Assembly (NCBI GenBank): GCA_016722525.1
Contig: JADKJB010000013.1
Location: 123,101 to 187,100, forward strand
Length of the DNA: 64,000 bases
Source of the DNA: Bacteroidota bacterium
GTDB lineage: Bacteria; Bacteroidota; Bacteroidia; AKYH767-A; OLB10
Direction: 5' to 3'
Position numbers and translations under genes: made by a program. Below are positions 21,501 to 30,800 of the stretch, one piece after another (within the stretch, counting starts at the first letter, position 1; each line of letters starts with the position of its first letter). The notes beneath the pieces were generated by a model. It did no database searches. It was not told the origin of the DNA and saw only the letters and a list, made by a program, of their open reading frames with translations.

Positions 21501-21626
21501 ATAGCCTAAACGGTATTTTTTTTCAGGATCGTAGTGCGATTCCTGTTGTTGGGAACGAACCGGATGTGTGGCTAAAATTAGAATGTTGAAAAGAAGTAAA
21601 TATCTATACAATTTGTTGTTTATCAT
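18521..21626 (-). CDS. Large tetratricopeptide-repeat envelope protein (multiple frameshifts)
   Basis: Five minus-strand frames (21626-21222, then through 21215-20940 in two frames, 20931-20695, 20677-19208, 19214-18837, 18811-18521) join into one ~1,036-residue protein. An N-terminal signal peptide (LLLFNILILATHPVRS) is followed by TPR units almost to the end (AxxYYxxG, YxxAxxxF patterns, e.g. YENALKMFEEFEK, YQEANTWFRKFIRNKP, YNGAEEIFRKVIRDAP) and a charged coiled tail (EKGENEILQKEIEEKEKK). I can place six lost bases (near 21259, 21224, 21013, 20943, 20787, 19229) and one extra base (run of C at 18845-18848); with these the length is divisible by three. Likely periplasmic scaffold, translationally coupled to the barrel gene. 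Seven breaks in one gene that all repair cleanly argue for sequencing error. Confidence 0.82.
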
Positions 21627-21654
21627 AGTATTACACTAAGTTGAACTGTAATTG

Positions 21655-21662
21655 CAAAATTA
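21655..21662 (-). promoter_or_regulatory. TPR/barrel operon promoter -7 box
   Basis: Minus-strand TAATTTTG followed by C, 29 bases before the ATG at 21626, fits the Bacteroidota -7 consensus TAnnTTTG. A clear -33 element is not visible. Confidence 0.5.
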
Positions 21663-21843
21663 CTTCTAACAAACGGTTCATGGTTTGGTTTTATTACTCG
21701 TATGTCGGATTTTATGAACATCATAATGGTGAAAACTCAATGATTTCTTGCATTGTATACAATTAATCTTTTTTCCCGTTAAACCTTATTTCTTCATTAA
21801 TATCTTACCCACTAGATTTTAAATCACTATAAAACTAAATAGT

Positions 21844-22686
21844 ATGAAAACAAAGAAAATAGTCCTCAAAGCTTTGTTAGCTTTAACTGTTTCAGCTTTC
21901 TTTTTCTCGGGCTGCAGAAAAGACAGAGATGAACTGGATTCAGATACCGGTTCATCAGTTGATAATGCATTCGCTGAAGCTGTTTATGATGATGCTGGCA
22001 TAATGGCCGATCAGGCTGCACTTAACGGGGAATTGGATTCCTACAGAAGTGCAGGAGATGAATCATTCTTATTAAGCACTTGTGCAATTGTAACACGTGA
22101 CACAGTATCTAGTCCGCGTGTCCTCACTATTGATTTTGGTACCGCCAATTGCCTTTGTCGGGATGGTCGCTACCGCCGAGGACGTGTTGTAGTTACCTAT
22201 ACAGGAAATTACCGGGATATCGGAACGGTTCGTACAATTGGTTTTGATAATTATTTTGTGAGTGACTATCAGGTGCTGGGAACTAAAACAGTTACCAACC
22301 AGGGCATTAATAATGCCGGTCACACTTGGTTCAGCATCAATGTAAATGGTTCTGTTATTGCTCCCGGCGGAGCTGTTTTCACTCGCACATCAAGCCGCAT
22401 CCGGGAATGGATCGCAGGTGAAAACACACCGGTTTGGAATGATGACGTGTATAGCATAACCGGCTCTGCCAGTGGTGTAAACTTCAGTGGAAATAGCTAC
22501 ACCGCAATAATAATAGCACCACTTGTAAAAGCATTGAACTGTCGATGGATTAAGTCGGGTATCCTTGAATACACCCCTTCCGGAAAAAAAAACCGCACGG
22601 TCAATTTTAATTATTCTAATGGAAATTGTGATCGTTATGCTGAATTAACTATCGGAACAAATACCTATATTATTGAGCTGCGCTGA
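21844..22686 (+). CDS. Hypothetical lipoprotein
   Basis: A 280-residue protein with a classic lipoprotein signal (LALTVSAFFFSGCRKD, Cys at about residue 24). The mature part starts with an acidic linker (RDELDSDTGSSVDNAFAE) and then a beta-rich domain with several Cys residues (STCAIVT, TANCLCRDGRYRRG, ALNCRWIKSG, NGNCDRYAEL). The CRDGRYRRGRVVVTYTGNYRD ... NNAGHTWFSINVNGSV pattern resembles uncharacterised lipoproteins common in Bacteroidota, and I do not know a function. It is divergent from the TPR operon across a 217-base gap and is followed by its own terminator. Confidence 0.75.
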   Translation: MKTKKIVLKALLALTVSAFFFSGCRKDRDELDSDTGSSVDNAFAEAVYDDAGIMADQAALNGELDSYRSAGDESFLLSTCAIVTRDTVSSPRVLTIDFGTANCLCRDGRYRRGRVVVTYTGNYRDIGTVRTIGFDNYFVSDYQVLGTKTVTNQGINNAGHTWFSINVNGSVIAPGGAVFTRTSSRIREWIAGENTPVWNDDVYSITGSASGVNFSGNSYTAIIIAPLVKALNCRWIKSGILEYTPSGKKNRTVNFNYSNGNCDRYAELTIGTNTYIIELR

Positions 22687-22707
22687 TAGGATTCAGAATT
22701 ATATATT

Positions 22708-22740
22708 AAAACCCTGCTGTTTTGGCGGGGTTTTTATTTT
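22708..22740 (+). terminator. Intrinsic terminator after lipoprotein gene
   Basis: AAAACCCTGC (22708-22717) pairs with GCGGGGTTTT (22725-22734) with one T-G wobble, followed by a T-rich run. It lies 22 bases after the stop. Confidence 0.85.
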
Positions 22741-22796
22741 TCTGCTATTGCTAACCATTTAGTAAGTTTGCACTTTGTAACTCATGAGTGTGAAAA

Positions 22797-23003
22797 ATGT
22801 ATATACTTAAAATCAAAGGAAAGGCAAAAATCCCGGATTATGTTCAGTTAAGGGACGATAATTTTACCCTTTTGGCTTACTTCAGAGTTGACCGCCCGGA
22901 AAAAGCATTAACCAAGTGTGGGCTTGGAGATAAAGAAGAGCAGATGAAAAAAATTATCAATGAACTTCCGTTTGGTAAAGTGACAAAGTTGGAATTATCG
23001 TAA
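22797..23003 (+). CDS. Small conserved protein upstream of ftsE
   Basis: A 68-residue soluble protein (MYILKIKGKAKIPDYVQLRD...) with no signal peptide, predicted as a small alpha/beta fold with a Lys-rich C-terminal half (KEEQMKKIINELPFGKV). It sits 12 bases upstream of ftsE on the same strand, so co-transcription is likely. Similar short ORFs accompany ftsE in other Bacteroidota to my knowledge, which supports reality of the gene. Function unknown; a role in division or in transporter regulation would be a guess from position. Confidence 0.75.
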   Translation: MYILKIKGKAKIPDYVQLRDDNFTLLAYFRVDRPEKALTKCGLGDKEEQMKKIINELPFGKVTKLELS

Positions 23004-23015
23004 ATTTATTACTCA

Positions 23016-23696
23016 ATGACACCTGAAACTATAATTAGTTTGGAAAATGTAAGCATTTTTCAAAAAAAGAATCTAATATTAAATAATGTCAATCTTAACG
23101 TGGATAAAGGTGAATTCGTTTACCTTATCGGAAAAACCGGTAGTGGTAAAAGTAGTTTGTTAAGAGTTTTATACGGTGACATTAAGCTAACACAAGGCGA
23201 AGGTGCCGTTGCAGGCTACAACTTGCGCAAAATAAAAAATAAAGAAATTCCATTCCTTCGCCGGAAACTGGGTATTGTTTTTCAGGATTTCCAATTGCTT
23301 ACCGATCGAAGCGCCTACGAAAATCTGGAATTTGTACTTAAAGCTACCGGTTGGGAAAACAGTTTAAAGATGGCGGATCGCATTAGTGAAGTACTTGCCA
23401 AAGTAGGTCTTTCTACGAAAGGATTTAAAATGCCCCATGAACTTTCAGGTGGAGAACAACAAAGACTGGCTATCGCTCGGGCACTTTTGAATGATCCTGA
23501 TGTGATGCTCGCTGATGAACCAAGTGGAAACCTTGATCCTGAAACATCTAATGAAATTATGAATCTCTTTTTTGATATTAGTAAAAGTGGCAGGGCTGTG
23601 GTAATGGCCACGCATAATTATTCATTAATTGAGAAATTTCCGGCAAGAATCGTAAAATTTGATCAGGGAAAAGTTTTTGATCAGTCTCAGAACTGA
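23016..23696 (+). CDS. ftsE: FtsE-like ABC transporter ATP-binding protein
   Basis: A 226-residue ABC ATPase. Walker A is IGKTGSGKSSLL (~38), the Q-loop VFQDFQLL (~88), signature LSGGEQQRLAIARAL (~140), Walker B DVMLADEPSGNLDP (~162) and H-loop ATHNYSLI (~195). The LADEPSGNLDPE and ATHN motifs place it with the FtsE/LolD/MacB group, and the short unfused form fits FtsE, which with FtsX transmits a signal for septal peptidoglycan hydrolysis. ftsX is not adjacent: the next gene is convergent and overlaps its 3' end by ten bases. LolD-type function therefore remains an alternative, but FtsE is favoured by the sequence and the small upstream gene. Confidence 0.82.
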   Translation: MTPETIISLENVSIFQKKNLILNNVNLNVDKGEFVYLIGKTGSGKSSLLRVLYGDIKLTQGEGAVAGYNLRKIKNKEIPFLRRKLGIVFQDFQLLTDRSAYENLEFVLKATGWENSLKMADRISEVLAKVGLSTKGFKMPHELSGGEQQRLAIARALLNDPDVMLADEPSGNLDPETSNEIMNLFFDISKSGRAVVMATHNYSLIEKFPARIVKFDQGKVFDQSQN

Positions 23697-24841
23697 GGAA
23701 ATAGGCCCTTTCCGGTTGAAAAAGTGAGATCGATTAGTTTTTGAGCATTTACTCCATTAGAGAAGTTCTCGTTCAATACTTTTTCGCGTGTTTTAATGTC
23801 TGAAACTCGAAAATCAATCTCCATGAGCTTAATTAATTTTTCTCGCATTTGAACAGCATTTTCAGCCACTTCACATAACATTTCAAGTCCTGTATTCTCT
23901 ACCATCATAGGGTTGACTAATGCAAATCTACCATTGTATAGCGCCGAAAGTAATTTTAACTTTATTCCCGTTGGCTGAAAAGTAGGAAGTATATTTACGT
24001 GCGCATCATTGATTAATTGATGTATTTGCTTGGTCGTTAAATCACTTATTAGTGTAATGTTATTTTTTCGAGCCACTGCTCCACGCAACTCACTGGTAGG
24101 ACGTGAACCGGCTATGATAAGGGGTACTTTTAAATTGTTAAAAACTTCATTTACCAGGTAAAGAGCTGCTTCATTGTTTTCACCAATTGCCAGGTTGCCA
24201 TGATAAAATGCAAAATTTCCTTTCCCAGGATTTATATGTGTTTGTTCGTTTGAATGGAATGCAGGAATATAAAATGCATTACCATATTTTTTATCAAAAT
24301 AAGAGGTATCATTCCTTGATATAGCTGCAATTATTTGTGCATTTTGCAATACCGATTCAAAAGTTTCTAATTTGTTGGCTTCATTATAAAAATAGTAACG
24401 TTTAAAAATATTACTTTCAACTTTTGCCAGGTTTTGATAATAATCATGTTCAATATTGTGAGTTCGAACTAATTTTATTCTGTCAGCTAGCTTTTCATTG
24501 TCAAGTAAATTGCATGTATGAATACCTTCAAATAAAATTGGATATTCATCCTGCAGCAGATCAGTCAATAGTTGTTCTGAAAACCGGGAAATCACAATAT
24601 AAGGCTGTTTCATAAATAACTGCGATTTTGCAACATTTCTCGGATAGTAATCTATCGATTCACAGTATTTAGATAATATAGCGGCCTTTTCTCTTCCATA
24701 TTGAAAACAATGAAGGTGTACTTTTACCCCTTTTGTATGTAATGCCTTTACTTTAAAAAATACATCTATAACCCCTCCATAGTTAGGAGGGAAAGGAACA
24801 TCAAAACTGATGATATGTATATGTCGTTCAATGGAGCTCAT
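23687..24841 (-). CDS. Glycosyltransferase (family 4-like)
   Basis: A 384-residue GT-B glycosyltransferase. N-terminal domain: IISFDVPFPPNYGGVIDVFFKVKAL, the acceptor-side G-G loop typical of family 4 enzymes; then EGIHTCNLL and VRTHNIEHDYY. C-terminal donor domain: FAFYHGNLAIGENNEAA, LIIAGSRP, NITLISDL and the KLLSALYNGRFALVN / TGLEMLCEVAEN segment in place of a strict E-x7-E motif (Glu-containing GLEM near residue 325). The sugar donor is not predictable. It overlaps the 3' end of ftsE by ten bases (convergent) and overlaps the upstream glycosyltransferase by 14 bases, so the two are probably translated from one mRNA and act on one glycan. Confidence 0.85.
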   Translation of the reverse strand: MSSIERHIHIISFDVPFPPNYGGVIDVFFKVKALHTKGVKVHLHCFQYGREKAAILSKYCESIDYYPRNVAKSQLFMKQPYIVISRFSEQLLTDLLQDEYPILFEGIHTCNLLDNEKLADRIKLVRTHNIEHDYYQNLAKVESNIFKRYYFYNEANKLETFESVLQNAQIIAAISRNDTSYFDKKYGNAFYIPAFHSNEQTHINPGKGNFAFYHGNLAIGENNEAALYLVNEVFNNLKVPLIIAGSRPTSELRGAVARKNNITLISDLTTKQIHQLINDAHVNILPTFQPTGIKLKLLSALYNGRFALVNPMMVENTGLEMLCEVAENAVQMREKLIKLMEIDFRVSDIKTREKVLNENFSNGVNAQKLIDLTFSTGKGLFPQF

Positions 24842-26012
24842 TTATGAAATTGGGAAACTTTTTTTGTTCTACTTCCCAAGCTAATTCAAGTGATGCACTT
24901 TGTAAGTTTTTTTGCCAACGTACTAAATTTTCCTCAGAGTTGAGCATTTCCTTTATTTTCTCTGCAATATGATGTGGGTTATGGTTTTCAATAAATAATC
25001 CCACCTGATACCCTCCAATAATTTTTTCAACTTCAGGCAATCTGCTGGCTAAAATAGGAATGCCTGCCTGAATGTAATCGAAAACTTTATTTGGAAGACT
25101 AAATCTATAATTCAGATTAGTGTCTTTATCCAAAGTTAATCCTATATCACATGCTGCGGTATATTGCATCATCTCCTCATACGGCATTCGAGGTTTAAAA
25201 ATAATTTTTTCTTCTAAGTGTAATTGAGTGGTTCTGATTTTTAAATTATGCATCACATCACCTCCGCCAAGAATGACCAATTGTACATTGTTAAGATATT
25301 GCATGGCTTCTACGGCTTCCTCTGCTCCACGTTCTACATTAATACCAGCACCTTGCAATATAAGAATCTTTTTATCGGTTGGAAGCCCAATCTTTAAACG
25401 CAGTGCAATTTTATCAATTGATTCACCATTCTTGTTGTATTTTGAAGGAACATTTCTGATTACTATCAATTTTTTGTTGTATTTTTTCTCATAAAGTCCG
25501 GCAATTGATTCATTCACCGTTATAATTTGGTTAAGCGATGGAAAAATCCATCCTTCAATTGTTTCCCACACTTTTCTTACTCCTGGTCTTTGCTCCAATT
25601 CAGGAACTCCGGTATAATATTCATGACTATCATAAACTAAAATTAATCCTCTTAATTTAGAAACTATAAAATTGGCTGGTAAGGTATCCAGATCATTTGA
25701 AAAAAGTGCTTTGGCATTTGAAAATAAAATAAAAAAGAAAAGGCAAATATTATAATTCGCATAAAACAATGGACCCTTGTTAAACCACAGTCGAAATCGT
25801 ATACAGCTATAATCCCGTTCAAGTAATTGAGGGCTATTAGCCGTGGCTCTTCCAACCAATACCACTTCAAACCCCTGAGCAATTAATGCATGACAAGTTC
25901 TGTTCACCCGCTGGTCAGTAGCAAGATCATTGGTAACAGAAACAATTATTTTAGGTTTTACAGACACCTCATTCAAATTGTAGAAAATCAGCTCTGACAA
26001 GACCCTGACCAA
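24828..26012 (-). CDS. Glycosyltransferase (family 4)
   Basis: A 394-residue GT-B enzyme. The N-terminal region IIVSVTNDLATDQRVNRTCHAL and VVLVGRA, then LVYDSHEYYTGVPELEQRP, are typical of Bacteroidota GT4 enzymes; the donor domain has ILILQGAGINVERGAEE, VQLVILGGGD and the segment LPNKVFDYIQAGIPILASRLPE, which carries the usual binding Glu/Asp-rich turn. The annotated ATG gives ~17 extra residues before the conserved start; a GTG at about 25964 (VSVKPKII) is an equally plausible start. First gene of a two-gene minus-strand unit with the downstream transferase. Divergent from the CxxCH lipoprotein gene. Confidence 0.87.
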   Translation of the reverse strand: MVRVLSELIFYNLNEVSVKPKIIVSVTNDLATDQRVNRTCHALIAQGFEVVLVGRATANSPQLLERDYSCIRFRLWFNKGPLFYANYNICLFFFILFSNAKALFSNDLDTLPANFIVSKLRGLILVYDSHEYYTGVPELEQRPGVRKVWETIEGWIFPSLNQIITVNESIAGLYEKKYNKKLIVIRNVPSKYNKNGESIDKIALRLKIGLPTDKKILILQGAGINVERGAEEAVEAMQYLNNVQLVILGGGDVMHNLKIRTTQLHLEEKIIFKPRMPYEEMMQYTAACDIGLTLDKDTNLNYRFSLPNKVFDYIQAGIPILASRLPEVEKIIGGYQVGLFIENHNPHHIAEKIKEMLNSEENLVRWQKNLQSASLELAWEVEQKKFPNFINELH

Positions 26013-26094
26013 AGAAGGATTTTTCCATGCAGCAAATTTAGGAAAGAGTTAACGTCAATTTATTTAATATTGTACTAAGTATTCTTTAAAAGAA

Positions 26095-26610
26095 ATGAAA
26101 AACACATTTATTGTCCTGTTTGTAATAAACATAGTTGCTATTTCATGTCAAGAACCTGATACTAGCCGTGTAACTATAGAAACACTGCACCAAAGAATGG
26201 ATAGTCTTGAAAAAAAAATTGAGATTGTTGAGGCTGCTTTAAGGCCACGACTCTCGGTTTTGATGAACCAACTTCAACTGCATCATGCGCGCATGTGGGA
26301 CCCGGGAATAGGTGGGAATTGGGAGCTTTTGTCCTATGAATTCAAAGAGACCAGAGAAAGTCTGGATGCTATCAGGAATCTTTATGGTGAAAAGCCCCAT
26401 GGATCCTCTAAAATAGGAATTGAACTGGATCAATTGGAAACCGCCCTGGATAGTTTAAACAATGCAATATCAATTCAAAACAAGGATAATTTTGTAAAAA
26501 GCTATCAATCACTGACTTTTAAGTGCAATAACTGCCACAAAGCAGCTGGTTTGGACTTTTATGAAATCATAAAGCCATTGAAACCTGCTTATAGTGGTGA
26601 AATGCAGTGA
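26095..26610 (+). CDS. Small lipoprotein with CxxCH heme motif
   Basis: A 171-residue protein with a lipoprotein signal (VLFVINIVAISCQ, Cys ~18). The mature part is helical: a coiled coil (ETLHQRMDSLEKKIEIVEAAL), a central segment AALRPRLSVLMNQLQLHHARMWDPGIGGNW, then near the C terminus FKCNNCHKAAG at ~143-152, a canonical CxxCH heme-binding motif with nearby hydrophobics. The arrangement, a four-helix domain with CxxCH near the end, resembles small monoheme cytochromes of the c-prime type, with Met-66/His-63/64 among possible axial ligands. It could be a periplasmic electron carrier or an oxygen/NO-binding protein. Function unproven; no redox partners adjoin it. The stop lies 87 bases before fbp. 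Confidence 0.7.
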   Translation: MKNTFIVLFVINIVAISCQEPDTSRVTIETLHQRMDSLEKKIEIVEAALRPRLSVLMNQLQLHHARMWDPGIGGNWELLSYEFKETRESLDAIRNLYGEKPHGSSKIGIELDQLETALDSLNNAISIQNKDNFVKSYQSLTFKCNNCHKAAGLDFYEIIKPLKPAYSGEMQ

Positions 26611-26697
26611 ATTTCAAGTTTTATGGATGATAACCGTTCCTTTCATGTTTAACAGAGGTATAAATTTTACGATATTTGCCCTTATATAAACGTATTC

Positions 26698-27723
26698 ATG
26701 AATTCAATTTATAAGAGAAGTGTAGTTACATTAGGTCAGTTTATCATTGAGCGTCAAGCAGATTTCCCTTATGCTAAGGGTGAATTGTCTCGTTTACTAA
26801 GAGATATTGGAATTGCCGCTAAAATTGTAAATCGTGAAGTAAATAAGGCTGGATTGGCTGATATTCTCGGTGACATAGGTTCCTCAAATGTTCAAGGTGA
26901 GGAACAAAAAAAACTGGATGTTTTTGCTAATGAACAATTTATATCGGCCTTGAGTTCTGGAGGTGAGTGTTGTGCGATTGCATCGGAAGAAAATGAGGAA
27001 ATGATTCAGATTTCATCAGATGTCTCTAAAAATGCCAGATATGTGGTTTGTATTGACCCTTTGGATGGGTCTTCCAATATTGATGTAAATGTATCTATTG
27101 GTACTATTTTCTCAATTTATAGAAGGGTATCGCTTTCTGGGACCATTCAATTGTCTGATTTTTTGCAAAAAGGAACTGAACAGGTAGCTGCCGGCTATGT
27201 GATATTTGGATCTTCTACCATGTTGGTTTACACGACCGGACGTGGGGTAAATGGATTTACTTTAGATCCTTCAATAGGCGAATTTTGTCTTTCCCATCCA
27301 GACATGAAAGTTCCCAAAACAGGAACAATTTATTCAATCAACGAAGGGAATTATGTTCATTTTCCGGAAGGAGTAAAACAATATATCAAATATTGCCAGG
27401 TTGAAGAGGCTGCAACCAAACGTCCTTATTCATCCCGTTATATTGGTTCACTGGTGGCCGATTTTCACCGAAATCTTTTAAAAGGAGGAATTTATATCTA
27501 CCCCGCTACCGCTAAATCACCTAAAGGTAAATTGCGTTTGCTATATGAATGCAATCCGTTAGCATGGATTGTTGAACAAGCTGGTGGTAAAGCATCTGAT
27601 GGTTATGGGAGAATACTCGATATCCAGCCTAATTCGTTGCATCAACGAACACCTTTTTATATTGGCTCATCAGAGATGGTGAAGCTCGCTGAAGAATATA
27701 TGGCCAGATTTTCTCAAAAATAA
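26698..27723 (+). CDS. fbp: Fructose-1,6-bisphosphatase class I
   Basis: A 341-residue, full-length class I FBPase that hydrolyses fructose 1,6-bisphosphate in gluconeogenesis. Recognised from the Mg-binding DPLDGSSNIDVNVSIGTIFSIY (~122), the upstream acidic SEENEE metal site (~97), AGYVIFGSSTMLVYTTG, and the C-terminal block LLYECNPLAWIVEQAGGKASDG. No frameshift. The ATG at 26698 matches the family start. A TATTTG-containing stretch 25-30 bases upstream is a weak promoter candidate. Confidence 0.96.
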   Translation: MNSIYKRSVVTLGQFIIERQADFPYAKGELSRLLRDIGIAAKIVNREVNKAGLADILGDIGSSNVQGEEQKKLDVFANEQFISALSSGGECCAIASEENEEMIQISSDVSKNARYVVCIDPLDGSSNIDVNVSIGTIFSIYRRVSLSGTIQLSDFLQKGTEQVAAGYVIFGSSTMLVYTTGRGVNGFTLDPSIGEFCLSHPDMKVPKTGTIYSINEGNYVHFPEGVKQYIKYCQVEEAATKRPYSSRYIGSLVADFHRNLLKGGIYIYPATAKSPKGKLRLLYECNPLAWIVEQAGGKASDGYGRILDIQPNSLHQRTPFYIGSSEMVKLAEEYMARFSQK

Positions 27724-27801
27724 AAACTTATTTATAGAAGTTCTTATTCTTGTATTCGAGATATTTCAGAATTATTTATTGGTATTAAGGATTTCATTAT
27801 T

Positions 27802-27809
27802 GTAAATTT
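27802..27809 (+). promoter_or_regulatory. mfd promoter -7 box
   Basis: TAAATTTG followed by C matches TAnnTTTG, with TTGG about 20 bases upstream as a fair -33 element. The predicted transcript starts a few bases later and at once enters the hairpin at 27821-27845. Confidence 0.55.
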
Positions 27810-27820
27810 GCATAAGCAAA

Positions 27821-27845
27821 CGGGCCGGGATTGTATCCCTGCCCG
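27821..27845 (+). promoter_or_regulatory. 5' leader hairpin of mfd
   Basis: CGGGC-C-GGGA (27821-27830), a loop TTGTA and TCCC-T-GCCCG (27836-27845) form a nine-pair stem with a one-base mismatch, ending five bases before the assigned GTG start. It may be the fbp terminator (but lacks a T-run), or it may hold back mfd translation. Alternatively the true start is further downstream. Confidence 0.5.
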
Positions 27846-27850
27846 ATTTC

Positions 27851-30800
27851 GTGTTTATACCCTATCCAGTTAAAGTGGACTTTAATTACATATTTCATTT
27901 ATATAAAGGTGGCTCAGCGATAAGGCAGTTGCAAGGTTATTTGCAAACTGCTGAAAGAACTGTAACACGATTAGCAGGATTGTCGGGATCACAATCTGCA
28001 ATGATAGCCGCAGCATTACACAATGCACATCCGGCAAGAATGGTGTTTGTGTTACCCGATAGAGAAGACGCTGCTTACTTTTTAAATGATCTGGAAAATA
28101 TTCTGGGAGATAAAACTGCTTTGTTTTTTCCTTCTTCATTAAAAAAACCCTATCAGTTTCCTTATCTCGACAATAATAATGTTTTGTTGAGAGCTGAAGT
28201 CCTGACTCACTTAAGTAAAAATACTAAACCACTTCCTGTTGTTACTTATGCAGAAGCTTTTCACGAAAGAGTGGTTACTAAAAAAGCACTTGTTGAAAAT
28301 ACCGTAGAAGCCAGAGTAGGAGAGGCACTATCCATTGATTTTATTATTGAATTTTTAAGTGAAAATGATTTTGAACGTAGCGACTTTGTGTTAGAAGCAG
28401 GCCAGTTTGCCGTTAGAGGTGGAATTGTTGATGTGTTTTCGTTTGCTAATGAAATGCCTTACCGTGTTGAATTTGACGGCAACAAAATTGAATCCATTCG
28501 GGTTTTTGATCCGGGTACCCAGCTCTCTGAAAAAAATATGAATCACATCACCATTATTCCTAATGTTCAGGGAAAACTGGTGAAAGAGGAACATCAATCG
28601 TTTCTTGATTTTCTGCCCGCTGAAACTATCATATGGTGTAAGGATTTTATTAACTCTCTGGATGTAATTCAGGCCGGAATGAAAATAATGAATGATTCGG
28701 CAGCATCACCATTAAAAACCGATGATTATAATGAGAGTGGAGTAATTGCAGGTACGCCTGAAAATGCGTTTGATGACACCGAAAAAATTCTAACTTTAAT
28801 AAATCAATTCAGAATAGTTGAATCAGGAAATAAATTTCATTTTACTACTGATCAGGTTATTTCTTTTAATTCCGGCACTCAGCCATCTTTTAATAAGAAT
28901 TTTGAGTTATTAGGAAATAAATTTCTTGAAAATTCCAGGTTGGGATATAAAAACTTGATATTTTCCGATACCGCAAAACAAATTGAACGCATTTATGCGA
29001 TATTTAATGATATCCAAATTCCTGCAAGAACAGCCGGTGAAGAAATTCAGTTTACACCGGTTTTATTAACCTTACATGAGGGCTTTATCGATCACGATTT
29101 AAAACTCGCCTGTTATACGGATCACCAAATTTTCGATCGCTATCATCGTTTCCGTTTACGAAAAAATTATAGCAAGGATGAATCCCTGACGCTTAAAGAA
29201 ATTTATAGCCTGAAACCAGGTGATTTCATAACCCATATTGATCATGGTGTGGGAAAATTTGCAGGTCTTGAAAAGATTGATGTAAATGGAAAAACGCAAG
29301 AAGCTATACGATTAGTTTATAAGGATAATGATATGTTGTATGTGAGTATCCACTCACTTCATCGTATAGCACGATTTACCGGTAAAGATGGAACTGTACC
29401 TAAGTTAAATAAACTTGGTTCTCAGGCCTGGGCTAATCTTAAGCAAAAAACAAAAAAGAGAGTAAAAGATATAGCCAAGGATCTCATCGCATTGTATGCA
29501 CAACGCCGTTCTCAAAAGGGTTTTGCTTTTACAAAAGACAATTATCTTCAAACAGAATTGGAAGCCTCATTTATATATGAAGATACGCCTGACCAGATAA
29601 AATCTACTGCGGATTTAAAAAAAGATATGGAAAAACCATATCCTATGGATCGACTCATTTGCGGAGATGTAGGTTTTGGTAAGACAGAAGTAGCTATACG
29701 TGCAGCATTTAAAGCTGTTAATGATAGCAAACAAGTCGCAATATTAGTACCTACAACAATTCTGGCGCTGCAGCATTTTAAAACTTTTTCTGAAAGACTT
29801 AAAGATTTTCCTTGTACGGTAGATTACCTCAATCGTTTTAAGTCTGCAGCTCAGCAAACTATTACCATCGACAAACTGAAGGAAGGTAAAATAGATATTG
29901 TTATCGGGACACATCGATTGCTGAGCAAAGACATTAAGTTTAAAGATCTTGGATTGCTGATTATTGATGAGGAGCAAAAATTTGGCGTTGCATCAAAAGA
30001 AAAGCTCAAAGCTCTCAGATTAAATGTTGATACTCTTACATTAACAGCTACTCCAATACCTAGAACCTTGCAATTTTCACTGATGGGAGCAAGAGATCTT
30101 TCTGTAATAAATACTCCTCCCCCTAATCGTTATCCGGTATCAACCGAAGTGCATGTATTTAATGAAAAAACTATTAAAGAAGCGATTGATTATGAAGTTG
30201 CAAGAGGAGGACAAGTATTTTTTGTTCACAACAGGGTTCAGGATATTCATGTAATTCAAGACCTGATTCATAAGCTATGTCCCGGAGTACGGATTGGAGT
30301 TGGTCATGGACAAATGGACGGAGACCAACTCGAAAAAGTATTGACAAATTTTATTGAAGGTGATACGGATGTTTTAATTGCAACAACTATTATAGAGTCA
30401 GGCATTGATATTTCCAATGCGAATACTATTATTATTAATCAAGCGCATCATTTTGGTTTGAGCGATTTGCATCAGATGCGAGGTAGAGTCGGGCGATCTA
30501 ATAAAAAAGCTTTTTGTTATTTACTTGCACCTCCTTTAAGTGTTCTTACTCCTGAAGCCAAACGAAGGCTTAAAGCGATTGAGGAATTTTCGGACCTGGG
30601 AAGCGGATTCAACGTTGCTATGAGAGATCTTGATATTCGTGGTGCCGGAAATATGCTTGGTGGTGAGCAAAGTGGTTTTATTTCAGAAATAGGTTATGAA
30701 ATGTATCACAAAATTCTTGATGAAGCTATCAGAGAACTGAAAGAAACTGAGTTCAAAGAAATTTTTAAGGATGATGAGCATCCACAATTTGTCAGCGATT

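Noticed and set aside
27882..28139. Minus-strand frames inside mfd, gyrB and other long genes
   Set aside because: They are antisense shadows of conserved genes, with no motif or regulatory context.
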